NCBI GenBank assembly: GCA_964642795.1
Contig: CAZXRQ010000042.1
Coordinates: 1 to 17,065 of the forward strand
Reading direction: 5' to 3'
Length of the DNA: 17,065 bases
Origin: JAVVVD01 sp964642795
GTDB lineage: Bacteria; Bacillota; Clostridia; Christensenellales; CAG-138
Made by a program: the position numbers and the translations under genes
Notes under the pieces: model-generated
What the model was told of the DNA's origin: nothing
What the model saw: the letters and a program-made list of their open reading frames with translations, nothing else
The model's database searches: none
Shown: positions 1-5,582 of the stretch, piece by piece
How positions within the stretch are numbered: position 1 is the first letter of the stretch
How the letters are laid out: each line of letters opens with the position of its first letter

Positions 1-7
1 TTTTCCT

Positions 8-38
8 TCCGGTCTGACGCGCGGGTCGCCAGACCGGA
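8..38. other. Inverted repeat with a 9-bp stem, possible terminator
   Basis: TCCGGTCTG (8-16) pairs with CAGACCGGA (30-38) around a 13-nt GC-rich loop. On the plus strand it is followed by TTTAAC, which is not a proper U-tract. It may end a plus-strand gene lying before the window, or protect the 3' end of the minus-strand mgtE transcript. The stem is read directly; the role is a guess. Confidence 0.45.
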
Positions 39-44
39 TTTAAC

Positions 45-66
45 ATTAAGGGCTTCGGCCCTTAAT
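45..66 (+). terminator. 9-bp hairpin with a C(UUCG)G tetraloop, possible terminator or 3'-end stem
   Basis: ATTAAGGGC (45-53) pairs perfectly with GCCCTTAAT (58-66) around TTCG. Read on the plus strand this is the very stable C(UUCG)G tetraloop; on the minus strand the loop is CGAA. No long T-run follows in either direction, so an intrinsic terminator is not certain. It lies between the 3' end of the minus-strand membrane-protein gene and whatever precedes the window, and is one of two consecutive hairpins. Confidence 0.4.
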
Positions 67-97
67 AATCCCGGGGTTTATCGACAGTCTCAAGGGC

Positions 98-751
98 TTA
101 TACGCCCTTTATGCCGTCATGCTGCGCGCTTTGTTTTTTTGCGCGGGCGGTAAGCAGCAGCGAAAGCGGGATTATCAGCGTAAGCGCGAGCTTTGCCAGT
201 ATCGACCAGGCCGCATATTTTTCCCACACCAGCGGCAGCAGCTTATCGCATAGCGAGAGCAGCGCCGCGCAGGCAAGCATAAGTACTATATTGCGCTTCG
301 TGAACAGCCCGCGCAGGGATTTTTCCGGGTAAAGCAGCTTGAATACAAGTATGGCTGCGCCCAGTACAAGCAGCAGGTTGAGCAGCACGGTAAGCAGCGC
401 CGGTGCAACGCCTGACCATAGTGCGCCCAGCAGCAGTATCAGCGCCCTGCCTGCACACCACAGCGGCAAAAGCAGCGCTATGCGCAGGGTGGCGGGAAGC
501 GCGCAAATGCGCGCACGTATACGGTCGCGCAGGCGCGGGGGACGCCTCTTTTCGTCTGAGGAGGCATAAACGGCGTAAGTCTGCACCTCGGAGAATGCGG
601 CGGCGGAAGCGGTAAGCTCGCCCGGCGTGCTGAAAAGTGAGCCCAGCGCAAGCGCGGACGCAGCAAGCACGCCCACGACGGCCGCGGCCGTACGTTTGAC
701 CAGCTTGTCCGCAGTCCGCTTTGCAGACGTTTTGACAGCTGCGTGCTTCAA
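98..751 (-). CDS. Hypothetical small membrane protein, coupled to mgtE
   Basis: I do not recognise this family. From a TTG codon at 751 it would be 217 residues. One hydrophobic segment lies near residues 22-42, then a basic loop with an Arg-rich stretch, then about four close-packed hydrophobic helices from residue ~90 to the end (Leu-rich, with the motif LLYPEKSLRGLFTKRN in a loop), and a basic tail. The TTG overlaps the mgtE stop (TTGA), which suggests translational coupling and an operon with mgtE. An ATG at 805 also opens the frame but lies inside mgtE and would add 18 residues encoded within it, so I prefer the overlap start. There is no clear Shine-Dalgarno for either. It could be an accessory membrane protein of the magnesium operon, but that is position-based inference only. 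Confidence 0.6.
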   Translation of the reverse strand: MKHAAVKTSAKRTADKLVKRTAAAVVGVLAASALALGSLFSTPGELTASAAAFSEVQTYAVYASSDEKRRPPRLRDRIRARICALPATLRIALLLPLWCAGRALILLLGALWSGVAPALLTVLLNLLLVLGAAILVFKLLYPEKSLRGLFTKRNIVLMLACAALLSLCDKLLPLVWEKYAAWSILAKLALTLIIPLSLLLTARAKKQSAQHDGIKGV

Positions 752-2088
752 AGCCGACTCGACAGCACGCTCATGGAAATATTGAAAAACACCAGTATGG
801 AGCATGCGTCGGTTATGGTGGTTATCATGGGGGACGCCATCAGCGCAGGGTCGATCTTCAATTTTCTGGCAAGCATGGGCAGTATGCAGCCCATGGATTT
901 AGCTATACACACGGTTGCCATAAGCGAAATACTTACAACAAGCGCAACCTGCAGATCATGATACTGGATGAGTATCCTTGCAAAATTAAGGATCGACAGC
1001 GCCGCGCCGCACAACAGTGCCACGCGGATCTCCTTAAACCATACCTTAAAGAAATCCGAAAGCTCGATTTCGTCCAACGCCATACCGCGGATTATCATTG
1101 TGGAGGCCTGGCTGCCGCTGTTGCCGCCGGTGTCCATCAGCATGGGTATGAACGATACAAGCAGCGGTATTGCGGATATTGCGGCCTCGTAGCTTTCCAG
1201 CAGCGCGCCGGTGGCCATGGCGGAGATCATTAGCACCGAAAGCCAAACGATACGGTTTTTTGCAAGCGTGATAACAGGGGTTTTGAGGTAGGTGTTCTCA
1301 CTGGGCGCCATACCGGCCATCTTTTCGAAGTCCTCGGTATTGGCTTCCTGCAAAGCGTCCATCGCGTCGTCAATCGTGATTATACCTACCAGACGGTGCT
1401 CGTTGTCCACCACGGGCATCGCTATAAGGTCGTATTTGTTGAAGGTTTTGGCGATTTCATCCCTGTCGTCCAGCGTGTTTGCACAGATAACATGGGTATC
1501 CATAAGCTCATCGATTATTGCGTCGGGATTTGCAAGCAGCATATCCTGTACGTCAACCTCGCCGATAAGCTTGCGGTCAGGGGATATCACATAGCCGGTG
1601 TACAGTGTTTCCTTTTTCTTTCCGGTAACGCGTATTACTTCAAACGCCTGCTTCACGGTGAGCGTGCGCTTGAAGTATACGTATTCGGTGGTCATCATGC
1701 TTCCGGCGGAGTCATCCGGATAGTTGAGGTACTGGTTTATCAGCGTGCGGTTTTCCTTGGAGGAGTTTTTAAGCACCCTCCTGACAACGTTAGCCGGCAT
1801 CTCCTCTACCATGTCGACATAATCGTCCATGTACATATCGTCCAGTATGTACGCAAGCTCGGTATCGGTTATGGCTTCGATTATTATCTGCTGCGCGTCG
1901 CTTTCCATGTACGAAAAGACCTCCGCGGCCATTTCCTTTGGCAGCAGACGGAACAGACGCAGCGCCCGTTCGGGGTCGTCAATGTCCTCGAACAGGTCTG
2001 CAATATCGACTTCATTCATCTCGGCGACGGTACGTTTAACTTCGGAGTATCTCTTCTGCTCAAGAAGCCCCAGTATGCGATCGGTCAT
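748..2088 (-). CDS. mgtE: Magnesium transporter MgtE
   Basis: Membrane Mg2+ channel of the MgtE/SLC41 family, 446 residues, the usual length. Order: helical MgtE_N domain (about 1-125), two CBS domains (about 130-195 and 197-260; the second has PVVDNEHRLVGIITIDD), a plug-helix region, and five membrane helices from about residue 283. The family signature MLMDTGGNSGSQAST is at 316-330. The conserved last-helix aspartate is present at D427 in MITTITDACSILVFFN; in Thermus MgtE this residue lines the Mg2+ site. The many acidic residues of the N domain (for example DDMYMDDY, 83-90) fit Mg2+ sensing at the N/CBS interface. The start is an ATG with GAGGAG nine bases upstream. The gene has its own promoter and a leader with a short peptide ORF (2105-2185), and its stop overlaps the next gene. 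Confidence 0.97.
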   Translation of the reverse strand: MTDRILGLLEQKRYSEVKRTVAEMNEVDIADLFEDIDDPERALRLFRLLPKEMAAEVFSYMESDAQQIIIEAITDTELAYILDDMYMDDYVDMVEEMPANVVRRVLKNSSKENRTLINQYLNYPDDSAGSMMTTEYVYFKRTLTVKQAFEVIRVTGKKKETLYTGYVISPDRKLIGEVDVQDMLLANPDAIIDELMDTHVICANTLDDRDEIAKTFNKYDLIAMPVVDNEHRLVGIITIDDAMDALQEANTEDFEKMAGMAPSENTYLKTPVITLAKNRIVWLSVLMISAMATGALLESYEAAISAIPLLVSFIPMLMDTGGNSGSQASTMIIRGMALDEIELSDFFKVWFKEIRVALLCGAALSILNFARILIQYHDLQVALVVSISLMATVCIAKSMGCILPMLARKLKIDPALMASPMITTITDACSILVFFNISMSVLSSRL

Positions 2089-2233
2089 ATCGGTCGTCTC
2101 CTCTCTATGGGCGGCGGCCGTAAAGCGCGGACGCCGCGTGATTTTTGTTTATGGTGTTCGTACTCGGATAGGGCCCGGCGTCCATAACGCTTATCTCCTT
2201 TCGGTTTTGTGCGGCAGAGGCAAACCTCTAACC
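2089..2233 (-). promoter_or_regulatory. mgtE leader with alternative stems
   Basis: From the predicted transcription start near 2233, the leader holds a hairpin AGAGG-TTTG-CCTCT (2229-2216). The segment GGACGCCG, starting at the G of the peptide ATG, can pair with CGGCGTCC downstream. The overlapping GCGGCG can pair instead with CGCCGC just before the peptide stop; the two pairings exclude each other. The CCTCT arm of the first hairpin is complementary to AGAGG (2104-2100), which is part of the mgtE ribosome-binding site. There is no U-tract, so control would be of translation rather than intrinsic termination. I could not match this to the M-box (ykoK) riboswitch. Confidence 0.4.
2105..2185 (-). 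CDS. Putative 26-residue leader peptide upstream of mgtE
   Basis: A short ORF begins at an ATG with a strong Shine-Dalgarno (AAGGAG, nine-base spacing) and ends with TAG 16 nt before the mgtE ATG, just before the mgtE ribosome-binding site. The peptide starts MDAGPYP and ends NHAASALYGRRP. The acidic residue followed by spaced prolines recalls enterobacterial MgtL, whose nascent chain destabilises ribosomes at low Mg2+; there is no wider similarity that I can see. Its first codons (GGACGCCG) are complementary to a segment within the ORF (CGGCGTCC), which can also pair partly with CGCCGC near its end. Whether it is translated is inferred from the Shine-Dalgarno and position. Confidence 0.55.
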   Translation of the reverse strand: MDAGPYPSTNTINKNHAASALYGRRP

Positions 2234-2239
2234 TTGTAT

Positions 2240-2268
2240 ATTTTACTACCGCAAAATGGCTTTGTAAA
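2240..2268 (-). promoter_or_regulatory. Sigma-A-type promoter of mgtE
   Basis: On the minus strand TTTACA (2268-2263) and TAAAAT (2245-2240) are separated by 17 bases, matching the -35/-10 pattern well. The -35 box lies in the T-tract of the terminator of the upstream gene, so the two units are packed without spare sequence. Transcription would start near 2233. Confidence 0.6.
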
Positions 2269-2306
2269 TAAAAAATACCGCGAAGGCACGTGCGCCGCCG
2301 CGGTAT
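2264..2306 (-). terminator. Rho-independent terminator of the citrate-synthase-like gene
   Basis: On the minus strand ATACCGCG (2306-2299) and CGCGGTAT (2282-2275) form an 8-bp stem. The loop contains a further self-complementary GCACGTGC, and the stem runs into TTTTTTATTT. It lies 15 nt after the stop codon at 2321. Confidence 0.85.
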
Positions 2307-2320
2307 CTGCTTTGGTTAAT

Positions 2321-3703
2321 TTAGGCTTTTTTCGTCTTGAACAAATCCGGCGCTTCCTCCTTAGCGATCTCCGTCAGCTCCTTGTCGGATATGTTTGTAT
2401 CTCGGCCGTTTGCGTACAGCGCATCAACGCGCGCCTTTATCTTTTGTACCGTTTCGCAGTGCTTGTCCAGCGCCGCGTCCCCAGTCAGACGCAGATGGGC
2501 GTTGAGCCAATGGGTTATGCCGGCAACGCCGCTATGCTCGCCTATGACTACATGCGGGGGGCGGTTGAGTATTTTGCCGGTATCGAATATGTTGTAGATC
2601 TCCTCGTCCTTGAGCATACCGTCGGCGTGTATGCCGGCGCGGGTGGAGTTGAAGCAGGCGCCCACGAACGGCGTGCGCTCGGGTATATCGGTGTTCAGCT
2701 CGTGCTCAAAGTAGTCTGCGATCTCGGTTATCGCGGTAAGATCCATGCCGTCGGTGCGGCCGGTGAGCTGGCAGTATTCTATTACCATAGCTTCCAGCGG
2801 GCAGTTGCCTGTGCGCTCGCCTATACCCAGCATGGAGCAGTTGACGGCGCTTGCGCCGTACAGCCATGCGGTGGCGGCGTTGGTGACCACCTTGTAGAAA
2901 TCGTTATGACCGTGCCACTCCAGCAGTTCGCAGGGTACGCCGGAATAGAAGCGCAGGCCGTACACTATGCCGGGCACGCTTCTGGGGAGCGATGCGCCGG
3001 GGTAGGTGACGCCATAGCCCATGGTATCGCACATACGGATCTTGATGGGGATGTGGCTCTCCTCCATAAGCCGCATAAGCTCGTTGGTGAACGGCAGCAC
3101 GAAGCCGTAAAAATCCGCGCGCGTAATATCCTCAAAATGGCAGCGAGGGCGTATGCCATAGCTGAGCGCATCCTTCACCACACCAAGGTATTTATCCATT
3201 GCCTGCTTACGCGTAAGGCCCATTTTATTGAATATGTGGTAGTCGGAGCAGGATACCAGCAGGCCGGTTTCCTCCACGCGGGCTTCCTTTACCAGCTTGA
3301 AATCGTTGGCGTCGGCGCGTATCCAGGTGGTTATCTCGGGGTATTTCAGGCCGAGGTCCTGGCAGCGCGAAAGCGCCTCGCGGTCCTTATCGGTATATAT
3401 GAAAAACTCGCTTTGCCGTATCACGCCCTTGTAGCCGCCCAGACGCGACATCAGCTTGAACAGATGCACTGTCTGGTCTGCTGAAAAGGGTGTTCTGGAC
3501 TGCTGACCGTCACGAAACGTAGTATCGGTTATCCATATGGAATCCGGGAAGTACATAGGCACCTGCCTGTGATTGAAGCGTATGCGCGGCACCGAATCGT
3601 ATGGGTAGCAGTCGCGGAAAAGCTCCGGCTGCTTTACATCGTGCAGCTCATAATCATAATCGTTTTCTTGAAGCAGGTTTGTACGTCCGTACTGCAAACG
3701 CAT
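2321..3703 (-). CDS. DRE-TIM metallolyase, probable Re-citrate synthase (isopropylmalate/homocitrate synthase family)
   Basis: Claisen-type condensing enzyme, 460 residues. The DRE-like motif reads DTTFRDGQQ (60-68), giving the R64-D65 pair that binds substrate and metal. HGHND (264-268) supplies the metal histidines. GERTGN (295-300) and AGIHADG (356-362) are further family blocks. Features such as GVIRQSEFFIY, WIRA, SCSDYHIF, RCHFEDITRAD and CDTMGYGVTYPG resemble what I recall of Clostridium kluyveri Re-citrate synthase more than LeuA or NifV, so the likely reaction is oxaloacetate plus acetyl-CoA to citrate with Re stereochemistry, feeding glutamate synthesis in anaerobes. The protein lacks the C-terminal LeuA regulatory domain. 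The ATG at 3703 has GGAGG eight bases upstream; an open extension upstream runs through the promoter and is not coding. Homocitrate synthase cannot be excluded by eye. Confidence 0.85.
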   Translation of the reverse strand: MRLQYGRTNLLQENDYDYELHDVKQPELFRDCYPYDSVPRIRFNHRQVPMYFPDSIWITDTTFRDGQQSRTPFSADQTVHLFKLMSRLGGYKGVIRQSEFFIYTDKDREALSRCQDLGLKYPEITTWIRADANDFKLVKEARVEETGLLVSCSDYHIFNKMGLTRKQAMDKYLGVVKDALSYGIRPRCHFEDITRADFYGFVLPFTNELMRLMEESHIPIKIRMCDTMGYGVTYPGASLPRSVPGIVYGLRFYSGVPCELLEWHGHNDFYKVVTNAATAWLYGASAVNCSMLGIGERTGNCPLEAMVIEYCQLTGRTDGMDLTAITEIADYFEHELNTDIPERTPFVGACFNSTRAGIHADGMLKDEEIYNIFDTGKILNRPPHVVIGEHSGVAGITHWLNAHLRLTGDAALDKHCETVQKIKARVDALYANGRDTNISDKELTEIAKEEAPDLFKTKKA

Positions 3704-3754
3704 TTTTAATTCCTCCGTAGCGGTGTTTTTCCAGGCTTTCTGCCCTTGCGGGAC

Positions 3755-3783
3755 ATTATAACACGGAATTGTATTCTTGTATA
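3755..3783 (-). promoter_or_regulatory. Promoter of the Re-citrate-synthase-like gene
   Basis: On the minus strand a perfect TATAAT (3760-3755) lies 17 bases after TATACA (3783-3778), a partial -35. The weak -35 lies inside the large palindrome at 3774-3797, so a protein bound there would cover it. Transcription would begin near 3748, giving a leader of about 45 nt. Confidence 0.6.
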
Positions 3784-3797
3784 CATGTATACAAGAA
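3774..3797. promoter_or_regulatory. 24-bp perfect palindrome, likely repressor operator
   Basis: The core CTTGTATACATGTATACAAG (3776-3795) is a perfect palindrome and extends two more bases each side. It overlaps the -35 of the minus-strand promoter. Half-sites of the form TTGTATAC are typical of GntR-family (FadR/GntR type) operators, for example the B. subtilis gnt operator, so a GntR-like repressor is a reasonable guess. No regulator gene is in the window. It is also some 70 bp upstream of the plus-strand liv promoter. Confidence 0.6.
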
Positions 3798-3868
3798 AAA
3801 GCTATATGTTTTATTTGTGCAGAAACACCACGCGTTCGACTTAAAAAATTAAAATATATAATTTGCAC

Positions 3869-3897
3869 TTGACAAGACGCACAGTTAAATATAATAT
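3869..3897 (+). promoter_or_regulatory. Sigma-A promoter of the liv leader and operon
   Basis: A consensus TTGACA (3869-3874) is followed after 17 bases by TAATAT (3892-3897); TATAAT at 3890-3895 with 15-base spacing overlaps it. The surrounding DNA is strongly AT-rich. Transcription would start near 3904, about 42 nt before the leader ORF. No other good promoter fits between here and livJ. Confidence 0.75.
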
Positions 3898-3945
3898 ATA
3901 ACCCAATTACAAACCAACGCAAAACAGTGGAAAGGGAAACACACG

Positions 3946-4137
3946 ATGGCAATGCTGCTCAACTTAAACGCATACGCCGCCATAGCTGCCGATCAGGCTG
4001 CTGTTTCCGTACGCTGCGCGCTGGCTCTGCTGGGGCTTATTCTGCTTACCCTCGTACTTGTACAGGCCGTATCCATTATTTTGGCCGTACTGGTAATTAG
4101 CGTAGTCATTATTATACGCACGGGGAATACGGAGTAG
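3946..4137 (+). CDS. Putative BCAA-rich leader peptide of the liv operon (IlvL-like C-terminal part)
   Basis: 63 codons, AAAGGG nine bases before the ATG. About 30 of 63 residues are Leu, Val or Ile (13 L, 9 V, 8 I). Residues 46-57 read LAVLVISVVIII, closely resembling the control run ISLVVISVVVIII of E. coli IlvL, the attenuator peptide of ilvGMEDA. The ORF sits between a consensus promoter and a terminator hairpin, directly before a branched-chain amino acid transporter operon, which is the classical attenuator arrangement. The stop (4135-4137) is one base before the 5' arm of an antiterminator-like hairpin. Residues 24-57 could also form a membrane helix, so a real small membrane protein is the main alternative. 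At 63 codons it is longer than usual leader peptides. The function is inferred from composition and layout. Confidence 0.65.
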   Translation: MAMLLNLNAYAAIAADQAAVSVRCALALLGLILLTLVLVQAVSIILAVLVISVVIIIRTGNTE

Positions 4138-4138
4138 G

Positions 4139-4170
4139 CGCTTGGCAAATCATATATGATTGTAAAAGCG
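4139..4170 (+). promoter_or_regulatory. Antiterminator-like hairpin before livJ
   Basis: CGCTT (4139-4143) pairs with AAGCG (4166-4170). Inside, C46/G62 and the palindrome AATCATATATGATT (4148-4161) continue the stem after a small internal loop. The 3' arm is the same sequence as the 5' arm of the terminator at 4164-4192, so the two structures exclude each other. The 5' arm starts one base after the leader stop codon and would be covered by a ribosome sitting at that stop. Confidence 0.5.
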
Positions 4171-4195
4171 ATCCCGCTCCGGGATCGCTTTTCAA
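4164..4195 (+). terminator. Terminator hairpin (attenuator) between the leader ORF and livJ
   Basis: AAAAGCGATCCC (4164-4175) pairs perfectly with GGGATCGCTTTT (4181-4192) around a GCTCC loop, a 12-bp stem. The U-tract is short: TTTT, then CAATATATT. It lies after the BCAA-rich ORF and only 38 bases before the livJ start. Since no promoter fits between it and livJ, liv transcription must read through it, as expected of an attenuator. Confidence 0.75.
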
Positions 4196-4230
4196 TATAT
4201 TAAATCAATTTCGTAAGGAGAAAACAAACA

Positions 4231-5451
4231 ATGAAAAAGGTACTCAGCTTTGTAATGGTGATACTCATGGTAGCTGTATGTTTCGCCGGCTGCGGCGAGA
4301 CGCCTGCTGCGGATGACACCGCTGCGGAAACCGGCGATACTGCGGCCGCTTCCGGCGATACCATCAAGGTAGGCCTGCTCGGCCCCCACACCGGTGATTA
4401 CGCCGTGTACGGTCTGGCCGTGCGCAACGGCGCACAGCTCTACTTCGATCAGGTCAATGCTGCCGGCGGCATCAACGGCAAGCTGATCGAGACCGTTGTC
4501 TACGATAATAAGGGCGACTCCACCGAAGCTATCACCGCGTTCACCCGCATGGTAGACGAGGGCATCACCGCGCTGGTAGGCGACGTGCTCACCGGCAACA
4601 CCATCGCCGTGGTAGGCGAGGCGTATCCCATCAACATGCCCATGATAACCGCATCCGCCACCGCGGCCGCAGTTACCTATGACGAAGAATCCGATACGCT
4701 GTTTACCAACGTATTCCGCACCTGCTTCATAGATCCGTTCCAGGGCGAGAAGATGGCCGAATACGCGGCAGAAACACTGGGTGCTGCCACCGCAGCCGTT
4801 ATCTACGAGACGGGCAACGATTATTCCGTTGGCTTGGCCGATGCTTTCACGGCTAAGTGTGCCGAGATGGGCGTGGAAGTTGTTTCGCAGGAAGGCTATG
4901 CCACCGGCGATGTGGACTTCAAGTCCCAGCTGACCAATATGCTCGCAAAGAACCCCGACGTAGTTTTCTGCCCCAACTATTATCAGGACGTCGGCATGAT
5001 CATCACCCAGGCCCGTGAGATCGGCCTTACGGTACCCTTCCTGGGCGGCGACGGCTGGAACGGCGTTCCCGAATATGCCTCCGCCGAAGACCTCGAAGGC
5101 AGCTTCTACTGCTCCGCTTACGCTCCGGGTTCCACCGAGGCCGTGCAGGCGTTTGAAGCAGCCTATACCGAAGCCTACGGCGCGGATACGCTGAATATGT
5201 TTGCGGCTACCGCTTACGACGCCGCCATGATAATGACCGCTGCGCTCACCAAGGCCGAGGAGACCGGCGAACAGCCCGGCAGCGACGCTTATAAGCAGGC
5301 CGTTATTGACGCCATCGTATCTGAAGGCGCAAGTGTTGTTGGTATCACCAGCGAAGGCGGCTATACCTTCGACGAGTACAACAATCCCATAAAGGACGCC
5401 GTTATAATGACCATCACCGGCGGTGAGGCGGTCTTTAAGGAGATATTCTAA
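4231..5451 (+). CDS. livJ: Branched-chain amino acid ABC transporter, substrate-binding lipoprotein
   Basis: 406 residues. It has a lipoprotein signal peptide with lipobox FAGC (Cys at residue 21), then an Ala/Thr/Asp-rich linker to about residue 43, then a type I periplasmic-binding fold. It starts IKVGLLGPHTGDYAVYG and continues VNAAGGINGKLIETVVYDNKGDSTEAI, both typical of LivJ/LivK. It would be anchored outside the membrane and capture Leu/Ile/Val or related amino acids for the LivHM permease. The ATG has TAAGGAG ten bases upstream. It uses mainly ATC for Ile, unlike the ATA-rich permease genes downstream, consistent with high expression. The exact ligand cannot be read from sequence; other amino acids or amides are possible. 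Confidence 0.93.
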   Translation: MKKVLSFVMVILMVAVCFAGCGETPAADDTAAETGDTAAASGDTIKVGLLGPHTGDYAVYGLAVRNGAQLYFDQVNAAGGINGKLIETVVYDNKGDSTEAITAFTRMVDEGITALVGDVLTGNTIAVVGEAYPINMPMITASATAAAVTYDEESDTLFTNVFRTCFIDPFQGEKMAEYAAETLGAATAAVIYETGNDYSVGLADAFTAKCAEMGVEVVSQEGYATGDVDFKSQLTNMLAKNPDVVFCPNYYQDVGMIITQAREIGLTVPFLGGDGWNGVPEYASAEDLEGSFYCSAYAPGSTEAVQAFEAAYTEAYGADTLNMFAATAYDAAMIMTAALTKAEETGEQPGSDAYKQAVIDAIVSEGASVVGITSEGGYTFDEYNNPIKDAVIMTITGGEAVFKEIF

Positions 5452-5487
5452 CACTGCGGCAGCCTGAACGGCTTACTGTATTGCAAT

Positions 5488-5519
5488 TCATGCGGGGGCG
5501 GCAAGCCGTTCCCGCATGA
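5488..5519 (+). other. Intercistronic hairpin between livJ and livH
   Basis: TCATGCGGG (5488-5496) pairs with CCCGCATGA (5511-5519), and CGGC/GCCG pairs inside it. There is no T-run after it, so it is not a normal terminator. Such stems after a binding-protein gene often stabilise the upstream mRNA and let the binding protein be made in excess over the permease; that role is inferred here. Confidence 0.55.
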
Positions 5520-5582
5520 TATCGGGAAAGCATGGAGCGGTTCACGGCACGCCCAATCTATTTAGAAAGGTTGCTCAAACTT

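Noticed and set aside
2089..2233. M-box (ykoK) magnesium riboswitch upstream of mgtE
   Set aside because: Considered because of the gene, but I could not find the conserved M-box core, and much of the leader is a short ORF. A covariance-model search would be decisive.
1829..3484. Long plus-strand open frame across mgtE and the citrate-synthase-like gene
   Set aside because: It crosses two well-supported minus-strand genes and a terminator, and gives no recognisable protein.
3704..3952. N-terminal extension of the Re-citrate-synthase-like protein
   Set aside because: The frame stays open but runs through the -10, the -35 and the palindrome. The ATG at 3703 has a perfect ribosome-binding site and gives the family length.
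3967..4137. Minus-strand reading rich in Tyr, Asn, Gln and Gly opposite the liv leader ORF
   Set aside because: It has no start codon before an in-frame stop. It is the expected antisense of a Val/Ile/Leu-rich sequence, because GTA and ATA read as TAC and TAT on the other strand.
4192..5454. Long open frame antisense to livJ
   Set aside because: Mirror of GC-rich codon usage in livJ. The Gly/Ala/His-rich product has no motifs, and livJ has a signal peptide, lipobox and ribosome-binding site.
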